DNA of 14,031 nt from Draconibacterium sp. Its GTDB lineage: Bacteria > Bacteroidota > Bacteroidia > Bacteroidales > Prolixibacteraceae. The translations under genes and the position numbers were made by a program. Each line of letters starts with the position of its first letter. Positions within the stretch are counted from its first letter, which is position 1. Below, piece by piece: positions 4,950 to 13,634 of this stretch. The stretch lies in contig JALUZN010000044.1 of NCBI GenBank assembly GCA_027011835.1, positions 1-14,031 on the forward strand, read 5' to 3'. The notes under the pieces were generated by a model, which saw nothing but the letters and a program-made list of their open reading frames with translations, did no database searches and was not told the origin of the DNA.

Positions 4950-7900
4950 TTGGAAACCACACTGTTTCTAAAATATTTTAAGGGGCATAAATATTTTAAG
5001 AACATACTTAAAAAGATTGCTGCCCCCCCGGGTGAAAAAATTCACACGCAAAATCTTATTGGCTCTTCGAAAACAATTCTTCTCGCTAATATTTTTCAAA
5101 ACTCAAATAAAAACCTTGCTGTTTTATTAAACGATAAAGAGGAGGCGGCCTATTTTTTCGACGATTTAAACAACCTTGGTTTTGCCGGCGATACGTTGTT
5201 TTTTCCATCGTCGTATAAACGTTCAATACAGTTTGGCGGAGTCGAACAGGAGAATATTGTACAGCGCACCGAGGTGTTAAACAAAGTGTCGCTAAACAAA
5301 AAGAAATATATCATTTTTACCTATCCCGAAGCAATTGTTGAAACCGTTATTTCGCAAGCCGGATTAGAAGAAAATACGTTACAGGTTAAAACCGGCGACA
5401 AAATTTCGACCGATTTTATTAACGAATTTTTATATGAATACGGTTTCGAGCGGGTAGATTTTGTGTACGAGCCAGGGCAATTTTCTATTCGCGGCAGCAT
5501 TGTCGATATCTTCTCATTTTCGCACGAAGACCCTTTTCGGCTTGATTTTTTTGGCGATGAAATTGAGTCGATTCGAAGTTTTAATATCGATAATCAAATT
5601 TCAAAAGAGGCATTTCAGTCGGTAACAATTGTCCCGAATATTCAAAATAAAGAGACAGAGGGAACTCGGATTTCCATCATCGACTTTTTAGGTGGCGAAA
5701 CTGTTTTTTTCGGAAACGGACTGCAAACTATTTTCAGTCAGGTTTCCGATATTCACAGGCAAACCATTCTCGAAAAAGCCGGCGAGGAATCTATTAACGA
5801 AACAATTGTTCCGGGAGAAAAACTAAGGAAACAGTTATCGGGAACAACAGTGGTTGAGTTGGGGGCAAATGCTACTTTCGACTCTACTGTAACTTTCGAC
5901 TTTTCCAATTCGAAGCAACCTGTTTTTAACAAGAACTTTAATTTACTGGGCGAAAACCTTATCGATTTTAAAGAGAAAGATTACGAAATATTTATTCTTT
6001 CGAATAACGAAAAGCAGATAGAACGATTGCAGGCAATTTTTCGTGATACCGATATTAATGTCGATTTTAAATCGCTGAATTTTGTTTTGCACGAAGGTTT
6101 TATAGACCACGATTTAAAAGTTTGTTGTTACACCGACCATCAAATTTTCGAGCGTTACCACAGGTTTAAAACACGAAGCCGGAAAGCCGAGCGAGAAACC
6201 ATTTCGTTAAAAGAGCTGAATAAATTGCATCCGGGCGATTTTGTCGTTCATATCGACCACGGAATAGGGCGATTTGCAGGATTGGTAAAAACCGAGTCGA
6301 ACGGGAAAACACAGGAAGCAATTCGATTGGTTTATAAAGACAACGACTCGCTTTTGGTCAGTATTCATTCGTTACACCGCATTTCGAAATACAAAGGGAA
6401 GGAGGGTAGCGAACCACGAATTAACAAACTGGGTACCGGTGCGTGGCAAAAAATGAAAAGCCGCACAAAAGCAAAAGTGAAAGATATTGCCAAAGAGCTG
6501 ATTGCTTTGTATGCCAAGCGCCGCGCCGAAAAAGGATTTGCTTACTCGCCCGACACCTATTTGCAAACCGAGTTGGAGGCATCGTTTATTTACGAAGATA
6601 CGCCCGACCAGGAGAAAACCACAAACGCCGTAAAAGCCGATATGGAAAAGAAAATTCCGATGGACCGGCTGGTTTGTGGCGATGTGGGATTCGGGAAAAC
6701 AGAGGTGGCAATTCGAGCTGCATTTAAAGCGGTAACCGACAGTAAACAGGTGGCCGTTTTGGTGCCTACAACAATTCTTGCCTTTCAACATTACAGGTCG
6801 TTTTCAGAGCGGCTTAAAAATTTTCCCGCCCGAATTGAATACATCAGCCGGTTTAAATCAACCGCAGAAATCAAACAAACGTTGAAAGAATTATCGGAGG
6901 GGAAAATCGATATTATTATTGGTACACACCGGTTGGTTAGTAAAGATGTAAAATTTAAAGATTTGGGGTTGCTGGTTATCGATGAGGAGCAAAAATTCGG
7001 TGTTTCGGTAAAAGAAAAATTAAAGCAGTTTAAAGTGAATGTTGATACGCTGGCACTTACCGCAACACCCATTCCGCGAACATTGCAATTCTCGCTGATG
7101 GGTGCCCGCGACTTGTCGATAATTCAAACTCCGCCACCCAATCGCTATCCTATTGCAACCGAGGTGCACGGCTTTAACGACCAACTTATTAAAGAGGCAA
7201 TTACATACGAAATTGAACGAAACGGCCAGGTGTTTTTTATTCATAACCGCGTGCAAAATATTTACGAAGTAGAAGAGACAATCAGGCGAATTGTTCCGGG
7301 AGTAAAAACATGTGTGGGACACGGACAAATGGACGGGCAAAAACTTGAAAAAGTGATGCTCGATTTTATAAACGGGAAATACGATGTTTTGGTAGCTACA
7401 ACAATTATTGAGTCGGGGCTCGATATTCCCAACGCAAACACAATTATAATTAATCAGGCGCAAAATTTCGGATTGAGCGATTTGCACCAACTGCGCGGAC
7501 GGGTAGGCCGCTCGAATAAAAAGGCATTTTGTTATTTAATTACTCCGCCATTGTCGACCATAAATTCCGATGCCCGCCGGCGAATGCGAGCCATTGAAGA
7601 GTTCTCCGACTTGGGCAGTGGTTTTAATATTGCTATGCAAGACCTCGATATTCGTGGAGCCGGAAATATGTTGGGCGCCGAGCAAAGTGGTTTTATTGCC
7701 GATATTGGTTTCGAAACCTACCACCGCATTTTAAACGAAGCCATTCAGGAATTAAAACAGGGAGAGTTTAAAGATGTTTTTGAAGACGACGGACAGGAAC
7801 AGACCGAGGCTTTTTTAAATGTGAAGTTTGTAAACGATTGTCAGGTTGATACCGACTTCGAACTGCTTTTCCCCGACAGTTATATACCGGGAACATCGGA

Positions 7901-8288
7901 AAGAATGTTGCTATACCGCGAGTTAGACAGCATTGAAAACAGCGAACAGTTAGAAAAATTTAAACTGGCATTAATCGACCGTTTTGGCAAAATTCCCCGC
8001 GAAAGTAACGAGCTGCTTGGCGTTATAGAACTGCGCTGGAAAGCGATTGAGCTGGGAGTGGAGCGAGTTATCTTAAAAAATAAAAAGATGATTTGCTACT
8101 TTGTGGCCGACCCCGATTCGCCATTTTATCAAACTTCGGCATTTGTTAAAATTGTTCAGTTTGTTCAAACAGGCAAAACAGGCGGAATTATGCGCGAAAA
8201 AAACGGAAAGCTCTCGTTAACATTTCCTAATGTTCCGAATATTGAAACCGCCGACTATATTCTAAAGGAGATGGCCGGGGCGATTTAG
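4950..8288 (+). CDS. mfd: Transcription-repair coupling factor Mfd
   Basis: Mfd (1112 residues here) removes RNA polymerase stalled at DNA lesions and recruits UvrA, coupling transcription to nucleotide excision repair. The N-terminal part (about 1-330) is the UvrB-like degenerate domain. The RNA-polymerase interaction domain starts near L426 (LHPGDFVVHIDHGIGRFAGL). The RecG-like translocase follows: Walker A GDVGFGKT (577-584), DEEQ (678-681), TATPIPRTL, ATTIIESGLDIPNANTI and LHQLRGRVGRS. The TRCF domain occupies about 950-1050. Length and domain order are normal. The start must be non-ATG: a TAA lies in frame at 4944-4946, the next in-frame ATG is codon 502, and the intervening residues fit Mfd. 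TTG at 4950 is the best choice. A run of seven C (5023-5029) falls at codons 25-27. It converges with leuS across 18 bases. Confidence 0.97.
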   Translation: METTLFLKYFKGHKYFKNILKKIAAPPGEKIHTQNLIGSSKTILLANIFQNSNKNLAVLLNDKEEAAYFFDDLNNLGFAGDTLFFPSSYKRSIQFGGVEQENIVQRTEVLNKVSLNKKKYIIFTYPEAIVETVISQAGLEENTLQVKTGDKISTDFINEFLYEYGFERVDFVYEPGQFSIRGSIVDIFSFSHEDPFRLDFFGDEIESIRSFNIDNQISKEAFQSVTIVPNIQNKETEGTRISIIDFLGGETVFFGNGLQTIFSQVSDIHRQTILEKAGEESINETIVPGEKLRKQLSGTTVVELGANATFDSTVTFDFSNSKQPVFNKNFNLLGENLIDFKEKDYEIFILSNNEKQIERLQAIFRDTDINVDFKSLNFVLHEGFIDHDLKVCCYTDHQIFERYHRFKTRSRKAERETISLKELNKLHPGDFVVHIDHGIGRFAGLVKTESNGKTQEAIRLVYKDNDSLLVSIHSLHRISKYKGKEGSEPRINKLGTGAWQKMKSRTKAKVKDIAKELIALYAKRRAEKGFAYSPDTYLQTELEASFIYEDTPDQEKTTNAVKADMEKKIPMDRLVCGDVGFGKTEVAIRAAFKAVTDSKQVAVLVPTTILAFQHYRSFSERLKNFPARIEYISRFKSTAEIKQTLKELSEGKIDIIIGTHRLVSKDVKFKDLGLLVIDEEQKFGVSVKEKLKQFKVNVDTLALTATPIPRTLQFSLMGARDLSIIQTPPPNRYPIATEVHGFNDQLIKEAITYEIERNGQVFFIHNRVQNIYEVEETIRRIVPGVKTCVGHGQMDGQKLEKVMLDFINGKYDVLVATTIIESGLDIPNANTIIINQAQNFGLSDLHQLRGRVGRSNKKAFCYLITPPLSTINSDARRRMRAIEEFSDLGSGFNIAMQDLDIRGAGNMLGAEQSGFIADIGFETYHRILNEAIQELKQGEFKDVFEDDGQEQTEAFLNVKFVNDCQVDTDFELLFPDSYIPGTSERMLLYRELDSIENSEQLEKFKLALIDRFGKIPRESNELLGVIELRWKAIELGVERVILKNKKMICYFVADPDSPFYQTSAFVKIVQFVQTGKTGGIMREKNGKLSLTFPNVPNIETADYILKEMAGAI

Positions 8289-8301
8289 CAAAATCTACCC
8301 C
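8277..8301. terminator. Weak shared hairpin between convergent mfd and leuS
   Basis: GGGG (8277-8280) pairs with CCCC (8298-8301), and GATTT (8282-8286) pairs with AAATC (8291-8295) around an AGCA loop, with a small asymmetric internal loop between the two stems. It overlaps the mfd stop codon and lies just past the leuS stop. No U-run follows on either strand. It may help separate the two converging transcripts, but it is not a standard intrinsic terminator. Confidence 0.25.
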
Positions 8302-8306
8302 GTCTG

Positions 8307-10958
8307 TTATCCCACTACCACATTAATAATTTTCTTCGGAACGAAAATAAATTTGCGAACGGTTTTATCGCCAATCCATTTTTGTGCATTTTCGTTTGCC
8401 AGAACTGTTTTTTCAATTTCATCTTTTGGCATATCTAACGGAAGCTCGAGTTTAAATCGCATTTTACCGTTAAACGAAACCGGGTACTGGTGCGTGTTTT
8501 CCTTCAATAAACTTTCGTCAACTTCGGGCCAGGGTTCGTAAGCAAGTGTTTTGTTGTTCCCGTAAATCGACCACAACTCTTCTGCCAAATGTGGTGCATA
8601 CGGAGCTAAAATTTTTGCAAAAGTTTCGGCCGTTTGTCGAGTTACTTTACCCTTTTTCTTCGCCAGATTATTAAAAACCATCAGCGCCGAAATTCCGGTG
8701 TTGAACTTTAGGTTTTCAATATCGTGTTCAACTTTCTGAATGGTTTGATGCAATAGTTTTATTGTCTCTTTATCCTCTTCTCCGTCGACAATATTGTTGG
8801 TGTTTGCAAAGAAATAGTACGCTTTGTTCAGGAAGTTATAAACGCCTTTTACGCCATTTTCAGCCCACGGTTTGCGCTCGTCTAACGGGCCCATAAACAT
8901 TTCGTATAAACGCAGCGAGTCGGCACCATATTTATCAATTACATCGTCGGGATTTACTACATTCTTTAACGATTTCGACATTTTTGCCACAATCTGCCTA
9001 AGTTCTTCGCCGGTTTCAGTGTGGTAATATTTTCCTTCACGTTCTTCTACTAAATCGGATGCTACTTTAGCTCCGGTTGCTGTTTCGTAAGCAAATGCCA
9101 GAATCATTCCCTGGTTAAACAGTTTTTGAAATGGTTCGCTTGTTGAAACAATTCCTAAGTCGTAGAGTACTTTGTGCCAGAAACGCGAGTACAATAAATG
9201 TAAAACCGCGTGTTCTGCTCCACCCACGTATAAATCAACCGGCATCCAGTACTGCTCTTTTTCCACATCAAAAATACTCTCCTCGTTATGAGGGTCGATG
9301 TAGCGTAAATAGTACCAGCACGAGCCCGCCCACTGTGGCATTGTATTGGTTTCGCGTCGTCCTTTTCGGCCGTTTTTATCGGTTACATTCAGCCACTCTT
9401 CGGCATTCGACAGGGGCGATTCGCCCGATTCGCCCGGAGTATATTTCTCCAGCTCGGGGAGTTGTAACGGCAAATTGTTGTCTTCAACCAGAGTTACTTC
9501 GCCATCTTCCCAATGAATTACAGGAAACGGCTCGCCCCAATATCGCTGGCGGCTAAACAACCAGTCGCGCAGTTTATAATTGTCGGTAGCTTTACCAATT
9601 CCTTTTTCGGCAAGCCAGGTAACAGTTTTTTTAATTCCTGCCGATTTGTTTAAACCATTAATATTTAGTCCGGTTTTTTCGCTTGCTGAATTAATGTATT
9701 CGCCATCCTCTGTCCAACATTTGTTGCCCGATAAAATTGCTTCTCTCTCTTCTGCCTCTTTTGGGTCGAGAATACAGATTACAGGAATGTTAAACTCTTT
9801 GGCAAATTCGAAATCGCGTGTATCGTGAGCAGGAACAGCCATAATTGCTCCTGTTCCGTAACCCATTAAAACATAGTCGGCTACCCAAATAGGAATGTGC
9901 TTGTTGTTTACCGGATTAATTGCATAGCGGCCGGTAAAAACGCCTGTTTTCTCTTTTGCCAAATCGGTGCGGTCTAAATCCGATTTCAGTGCTGCTGTTT
10001 TTATATAATTTTCAACTGCCTCTTTTTTGTCACCGGTTACAATTTCGTTTACCAATTCGTGTTCGGGAGCAATTACCATATAGGTGGCACCAAAAAGGGT
10101 GTCGGGGCGTGTGGTGTAAACTTTTAATTTTTTATTTAGTCCGTCAATTTCAAAATCAACTTCGGCGCCGGTCGATTTTCCAATCCAGTTGCGCTGCATA
10201 TCTTTTACTCCTGCCGGCCAGTCAAGGTCGTCGAGGCCTTCCAGCAAACGCTCGGCATAGTGTGGAATGCGGAGTAGCCACTGTTTTAGGTTTTTTCGAA
10301 TTACCTGATGTCCACATTTTTCGTGCGAGCCGTCGGTTAAAACTTCTTCGTTTGCACAAACTGTTTTACACGAATCGCACCACCAAACCTGAGCGTTGTC
10401 GTAATAGGCAAGCCGTTTTTCGCCAATATATTCCTGAACTGCCTTTTTGCCGGCAGCTTTAATATCTTCCGGAATTGGCAACTCCGAAATGGGGCGGCCT
10501 TTTTTTAAATCTTTATCGAACCACGTATTGTAAAGTTGTTTAAAAATCCACTGTGTCCATTTAACGTATTTCGGATCGGTTGTATTTATCTCCCTGTCCC
10601 AATCGTAACTAAGCCCTATCTTTTTTATCTGGCGCCGGAAATTATCGCAGTTTTTCTGAGTTGTTGTGGCCGGATGAGTTCCGGTTTGAATGGCATACTG
10701 TTCAGCGGGCAATCCAAAAGCATCGTATCCCATTGGGTGCAAAACATTAAATCCCTTCATCCGTTTGTATCGGCTTAAAATATCGGTTGCCGTGTACCCT
10801 TCGGGATGCCCGACATGCAGCCCTGCTCCCGACGGGTAAGGGAACATATCGAGTATGTAGTATTTTGGTTTCGAAAAATCGTCGTTGGTTTTAAAGGTTT
10901 TGTTCTCCTCCCAATATTTTTGCCATTTTGGCTCTAACTTCGAAAAATTATATTCCAT
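8307..10958 (-). CDS. leuS: Leucyl-tRNA synthetase
   Basis: This 883-residue class I aminoacyl-tRNA synthetase charges tRNA-Leu in the cytoplasm. The HIGH motif appears as H48-V-G-H51 within YPSGAGLHVGHPEGYTATD, and the KMSKS motif is exact at 659-663. The CP1 editing domain is complete: the threonine-rich TTRPDTLFGATY begins at T282, and MGYGTGAIMAVPAHDTRDFE contains A377 to D382. A Cys-rich zinc-binding insert (WWCDSCKTVC, then EKCGH) follows the first catalytic segment. The anticodon-binding domain and a C-terminal tail ending in INVVVG complete the protein. The length lies within the bacterial LeuS range. It is transcribed alone, convergent with mfd and divergent from the sigma-54-type regulator. 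A minus-strand -7 box lies about 37 bases upstream of the ATG. Nothing is missing from the active or editing sites. Confidence 0.98.
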   Translation of the reverse strand: MEYNFSKLEPKWQKYWEENKTFKTNDDFSKPKYYILDMFPYPSGAGLHVGHPEGYTATDILSRYKRMKGFNVLHPMGYDAFGLPAEQYAIQTGTHPATTTQKNCDNFRRQIKKIGLSYDWDREINTTDPKYVKWTQWIFKQLYNTWFDKDLKKGRPISELPIPEDIKAAGKKAVQEYIGEKRLAYYDNAQVWWCDSCKTVCANEEVLTDGSHEKCGHQVIRKNLKQWLLRIPHYAERLLEGLDDLDWPAGVKDMQRNWIGKSTGAEVDFEIDGLNKKLKVYTTRPDTLFGATYMVIAPEHELVNEIVTGDKKEAVENYIKTAALKSDLDRTDLAKEKTGVFTGRYAINPVNNKHIPIWVADYVLMGYGTGAIMAVPAHDTRDFEFAKEFNIPVICILDPKEAEEREAILSGNKCWTEDGEYINSASEKTGLNINGLNKSAGIKKTVTWLAEKGIGKATDNYKLRDWLFSRQRYWGEPFPVIHWEDGEVTLVEDNNLPLQLPELEKYTPGESGESPLSNAEEWLNVTDKNGRKGRRETNTMPQWAGSCWYYLRYIDPHNEESIFDVEKEQYWMPVDLYVGGAEHAVLHLLYSRFWHKVLYDLGIVSTSEPFQKLFNQGMILAFAYETATGAKVASDLVEEREGKYYHTETGEELRQIVAKMSKSLKNVVNPDDVIDKYGADSLRLYEMFMGPLDERKPWAENGVKGVYNFLNKAYYFFANTNNIVDGEEDKETIKLLHQTIQKVEHDIENLKFNTGISALMVFNNLAKKKGKVTRQTAETFAKILAPYAPHLAEELWSIYGNNKTLAYEPWPEVDESLLKENTHQYPVSFNGKMRFKLELPLDMPKDEIEKTVLANENAQKWIGDKTVRKFIFVPKKIINVVVG

Positions 10959-10994
10959 TCTGTTTTATTTGAAAACGGTTCTGATAATAAGCCG

Positions 10995-11002
10995 CAAAGA
11001 TA
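10995..11002 (-). promoter_or_regulatory. leuS: Candidate -7 box for leuS
   Basis: CAAAGATA reads TATCTTTG on the minus strand, an exact TAnnTTTG match. It would place the start of transcription about 30 bases before the leuS ATG. A -33 TTG at normal spacing is not visible. Confidence 0.4.
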
Positions 11003-11218
11003 AATATTTTGTTGAATGTAAAAGGTTATAAAAACTGGCACCGTAATAAAAAAAACAAATCTCCTCATTTGAATAACATTGAGGCGAAAAGCTACGTGGT
11101 TTGAATATTTTTATTCTGATTTGGCTAGCGATTTAATAATTGATTTATTTGCTCTCAACTATTTTCGATAAAAAAGGTTAATATTATTGTATGATGAAAC
11201 AATACAGTTGAAAAATTG

Positions 11219-11226
11219 TAAATTTG
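11219..11226 (+). promoter_or_regulatory. Candidate -7 box for the regulator-lptE-secG operon
   Basis: TAAATTTG is an exact TAnnTTTG match. Transcription would start near 11233, giving a leader of about 58 bases that includes the CTCCC/GGGAG hairpin and both purine-rich segments before the ATG at 11291. No -33 element at normal spacing is evident. Confidence 0.35.
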
Positions 11227-11257
11227 CAAGCTAACAGTAGAAATTGATTTTTTGAAT

Positions 11258-11286
11258 CTCCCGTGAAGAGGGAGGTAAAAAGGAGG
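11258..11286 (+). promoter_or_regulatory. Strong Shine-Dalgarno with upstream hairpin and second SD-like segment
   Basis: AAAAAGGAGG ends at 11286, four bases before the ATG at 11291, giving near-full complementarity to the 16S anti-SD. A second SD-like segment, GGGAGG (11270-11275), lies eleven bases upstream. It can pair with CTCCC (11258-11262) as a 5-bp hairpin with a 7-base loop. The same CTCC can alternatively pair with GGAG of the proximal SD. No other gene start in this window has a comparable SD. Confidence 0.6.
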
Positions 11287-11290
11287 TTTT

Positions 11291-12514
11291 ATGGATATAC
11301 AGGGAATAAAGCAGCGATTTGAAATTATTGGAAACTCGGCCGGATTAAACCGGGCAATTGAGGTTGCCGTGCAGGTTGCTCCAACAGATTTGTCGGTTCT
11401 CATTTCGGGAGAAAGCGGTTCGGGAAAAGAGATATTTCCTCAAATTATTCATCAGTTTTCGAGCAGGAAACATGGAAAATATATTGCTGTTAACTGCGGT
11501 GCAATTCCTGAAGGAACAATCGATTCGGAGCTGTTTGGCCACGAAAAGGGAGCGTTTACGGGTGCCCTTGCCGACCGGAAAGGGTATTTTCAGGAGGCCG
11601 ATAAAGGAACTATCTTTTTAGATGAAATTGGGGAGCTGCCACTTTCCACTCAAGTTCGGCTGCTGCGTGTTTTAGAAACAGGCGAGTTTATAAAAGTGGG
11701 CTCATCGAAAGTAATAAAAACAAATGTTCGGGTTATTGCTGCCACAAATGTCGACCTTCCTCAAGCCATTGAAGAGGGAAAATTCAGAGAAGATTTATAC
11801 TACCGATTAAATACAGTTCCGGTTCACGTTTTACCGCTTCGCGAGCGTAAGGAAGATGTTTATCTGTTGTTCAGGAAGTTTGCCCGCGATTTTGCAGAAA
11901 AATACAGAATGCCACCCATTCGTTTAGACGAGCAGGCACAAATTGCTTTGGTAAATTACCCGTGGCCGGGAAATGTGCGGCAACTAAAAAATATTACCGA
12001 ACAAATTTCTATTATCGAAAAAGAACGAAACGTTAATGCCACAGTTCTGCAAAGCTATTTGCCATCAACAACATCAAAAAATTTACCTGCAGTTTATGCA
12101 AAAGAGAAACAGGAGAGTTCGTTTTCTACCGAGCGGGAGATTTTATATAAAGTTCTGTTCGATATGAAGCGCGATATGACCGACCTGAAGAAACTGGTGC
12201 ACGAATTGATGGAAAATAAAGGAGTATCGGTTTCGAGCGATCAGGCAAAAATTATTCGTAATTTATATAACGAAGAGGAGGGGCGGTTCGTGCCCGAAGA
12301 AAAGGCAATTCATATTGAACCTGTTCATAAAGCCAATATACAAGATACCGAAGAGTTTGTTGAAGAGTCGCTGTCGTTAGAAGAGAAAGAGATTGAGCTA
12401 ATAAAAAAGGCACTCGACAAACACAACGGGAAACGTAAATATGCAGCTCAGGAGTTGGGGATTTCGGAACGCACACTCTACCGAAAGATTAAAGAGTATG
12501 AAATTAAAGGATAA
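11291..12514 (+). CDS. Sigma-54-interacting AAA+ transcriptional regulator without a receiver domain
   Basis: This 407-residue protein belongs to the bacterial enhancer-binding family that uses ATP hydrolysis to open promoters bound by sigma-54 RNA polymerase. The AAA+ domain (about 10-240) has Walker A GESGSGKE (40-47), the sigma-54-contacting GAFTGA loop (87-92), Walker B GTIFLDEIGE (106-115, D111 and E112), the FREDLYYRLN motif and the sensor II WPGNVRQL (225-232). A linker (about 275-365) with a Lys-rich and Glu-rich predicted helical stretch leads to a Fis-type helix-turn-helix (about 376-405, ending SERTLYRKIKEYEIKG). There is no N-terminal receiver, GAF or PAS domain, so activity may be set by abundance or a partner protein. 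It is the first gene of a tight operon with lptE, a TPR protein and secG. I recall this linkage as conserved in Bacteroidota. Its SD is unusually strong. Confidence 0.95.
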   Translation: MDIQGIKQRFEIIGNSAGLNRAIEVAVQVAPTDLSVLISGESGSGKEIFPQIIHQFSSRKHGKYIAVNCGAIPEGTIDSELFGHEKGAFTGALADRKGYFQEADKGTIFLDEIGELPLSTQVRLLRVLETGEFIKVGSSKVIKTNVRVIAATNVDLPQAIEEGKFREDLYYRLNTVPVHVLPLRERKEDVYLLFRKFARDFAEKYRMPPIRLDEQAQIALVNYPWPGNVRQLKNITEQISIIEKERNVNATVLQSYLPSTTSKNLPAVYAKEKQESSFSTEREILYKVLFDMKRDMTDLKKLVHELMENKGVSVSSDQAKIIRNLYNEEEGRFVPEEKAIHIEPVHKANIQDTEEFVEESLSLEEKEIELIKKALDKHNGKRKYAAQELGISERTLYRKIKEYEIKG

Positions 12515-12518
12515 TTTT

Positions 12519-13034
12519 ATGAAACGATATTTCCTGATATCAATACTTGCCGTGGCTTTTCTGGGTGTATTTATGACGGGCTGCAAAGTTAACTATTCGT
12601 TTACCGGGGCCAATCTGTCGCCCGAAATAAAAACATTTACAGTTTACTATTTTCCTAATCGTGCGCGGTTGGTAAACCCTACACTCAGCCAGAATTTTAC
12701 TGAACAGCTAAAAGCAAAATTGCAGCGCCAAACATCGTTAGACGAGTTGGAAGACAATGGTGACATTGAGTTTGAAGGACAAATTACCGGATACGAAGTG
12801 CGCCCAATGTCGATTCAGAAAAACGATATGGCAGCAAAAAACAGGCTTACAATTACTGTAAAAGTTAAGTACACCAATAACAAAGAACCCGACCAGAGTT
12901 TCGAAAAAAGTTTTTCTGCTTTCGACGATTTCGATAGTTCATTAACGCTCGATGCCATAGAAAGTTCGCTGGTTCCCGATATCATAAAGAAGTTAAACGA
13001 AGATATTTTTAATGCAACAATTGCAAACTGGTAA
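12519..13034 (+). CDS. lptE: LPS-assembly lipoprotein LptE
   Basis: This 171-residue outer-membrane lipoprotein is the expected partner that plugs the LptD barrel and helps insert lipopolysaccharide into the outer leaflet. Residues 1-21 are a lipoprotein signal peptide (MKRYF, a hydrophobic core, then the lipobox M19-T-G-C22), with C22 the lipidated residue. The mature part begins KVNYSFTGANLSPEIKTFTV, characteristic of the Bacteroidota LptE family, and ends in a helix-rich segment (VPDIIKKLNEDIFNATIANW). An upstream in-frame ATG at 12441 lies inside the regulator gene and would give a poor signal peptide. ATG 12519 is preferred because the signal peptide starts there and AAAGG lies 8 bases upstream. 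The gap to the previous stop is four bases, showing an operon. Identity rests on family resemblance and operon position. Confidence 0.88.
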   Translation: MKRYFLISILAVAFLGVFMTGCKVNYSFTGANLSPEIKTFTVYYFPNRARLVNPTLSQNFTEQLKAKLQRQTSLDELEDNGDIEFEGQITGYEVRPMSIQKNDMAAKNRLTITVKVKYTNNKEPDQSFEKSFSAFDDFDSSLTLDAIESSLVPDIIKKLNEDIFNATIANW

Positions 13035-13036
13035 AA

Positions 13037-13624
13037 ATGAACGTCGAACAATTTAATAAATTAGTAATAAATCCGGTTCTGCTTAACCGCGAGACAGTTG
13101 AAGAGTTGCGGGAAGTGGTTGAAGAGCACCCTTCGTTTCAGTTGGCCTGGCTGCTTTATCTGAAAAATCTTAAGCAAATTAAATCGCCCGAATTTAACAA
13201 CGTTCTAAAAAAAGTTGCCGTACAGGTTCCCAGCCGGAAGTTGCTCTATAAATTTTTAAATACAAATTTTCATAAATTAGAAATTAATAAACAGGTTGCA
13301 GCCGAGTATAAACTCGACGGCGAGGATACCTCCGAACACGGCAATTCGTTGATAGACAGGTTTCTGTCGTCGGGGCAGAGGGAGAGGAAAAGCACCGGCA
13401 TAGGAGAAACAGAAGTTGCCGGCGAACATATAAAGGAGGTGGTTGAAAAATCGACACTCGAAACCGATGAGATAATTACCGAAACTTTGGCAAACATTTA
13501 TTTTCAGCAAAATAACTTCGAAAAAGCAGAGGAGGCTTATAAAAAATTAAGTTTGAAATATCCGGAAAAAAGTGTTTACTTTGCAACCCGAATTAATGAA
13601 ATAGAAAAATTAAAGAACACTTAA
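13037..13624 (+). CDS. TPR-containing protein of the lptE-secG locus
   Basis: This 195-residue protein has no established function that I can name. The N-terminal half (1-75) is helical, with the pattern HPSFQLAWLLYLKNLKQI followed by VPSRKLLYKFLN. The middle (about 90-130) is polar and probably flexible. The C-terminal 45 residues make a tetratricopeptide-type helical pair (ETLANIYFQQNNFEKAEEAY, then KLSLKYPEKSVYFATRI), suggesting protein-protein contact. No signal peptide or membrane segment is present, so it is probably cytoplasmic. Its ATG follows the lptE stop after two bases, and secG begins ten bases after its own stop, so the three are almost certainly co-transcribed and perhaps translationally coupled. 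I recall similar proteins between lptE and secG in other Bacteroidota, but this was not checked. Confidence 0.85.
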   Translation: MNVEQFNKLVINPVLLNRETVEELREVVEEHPSFQLAWLLYLKNLKQIKSPEFNNVLKKVAVQVPSRKLLYKFLNTNFHKLEINKQVAAEYKLDGEDTSEHGNSLIDRFLSSGQRERKSTGIGETEVAGEHIKEVVEKSTLETDEIITETLANIYFQQNNFEKAEEAYKKLSLKYPEKSVYFATRINEIEKLKNT

Positions 13625-13634
13625 TAAAAATAAA

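Larger units (their letters stand above)
10959..11290. promoter_or_regulatory. Divergent intergenic region between leuS and the sigma-54-type regulator
   Basis: No gene is visible in these 332 bases, which are strongly AT-rich. The leuS-proximal side has CAAAGATA (10995-11002), which reads TATCTTTG on the minus strand. The regulator-proximal side has TAAATTTG (11219-11226). A CCTCA/TGAGG inverted repeat (11063-11067 and 11080-11084) lies near the middle. No GG-N10-GC sigma-54 promoter was found on either strand by eye. The last 35 bases hold two purine-rich ribosome-binding-like segments. Confidence 0.4.

Noticed and set aside
6372..7490. Several minus-strand open frames of 93-156 codons inside mfd
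   Set aside because: mfd is unmistakable across this whole span, and the opposite-strand frames have Cys-rich and His-rich shadow composition with no domain signature.
9131..10462. Plus-strand open frames of 141 and 168 codons inside leuS
   Set aside because: They are antisense to the conserved catalytic, editing and zinc regions of LeuS, and their composition is rich in Arg, Pro and Leu without motifs.
10959..11290. Sigma-54 (-24/-12) promoter ahead of the AAA+ activator
   Set aside because: TGGCAC occurs at the start of one stretch near 11037, but no TTGC follows at the required spacing; a TAnnTTTG box explains the region better.
12441..12518. Longer LptE start inside the regulator gene
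   Set aside because: It would add 26 polar residues in front of a clean lipoprotein signal peptide; ATG 12519 gives normal signal length and a ribosome-binding-like AAAGG.
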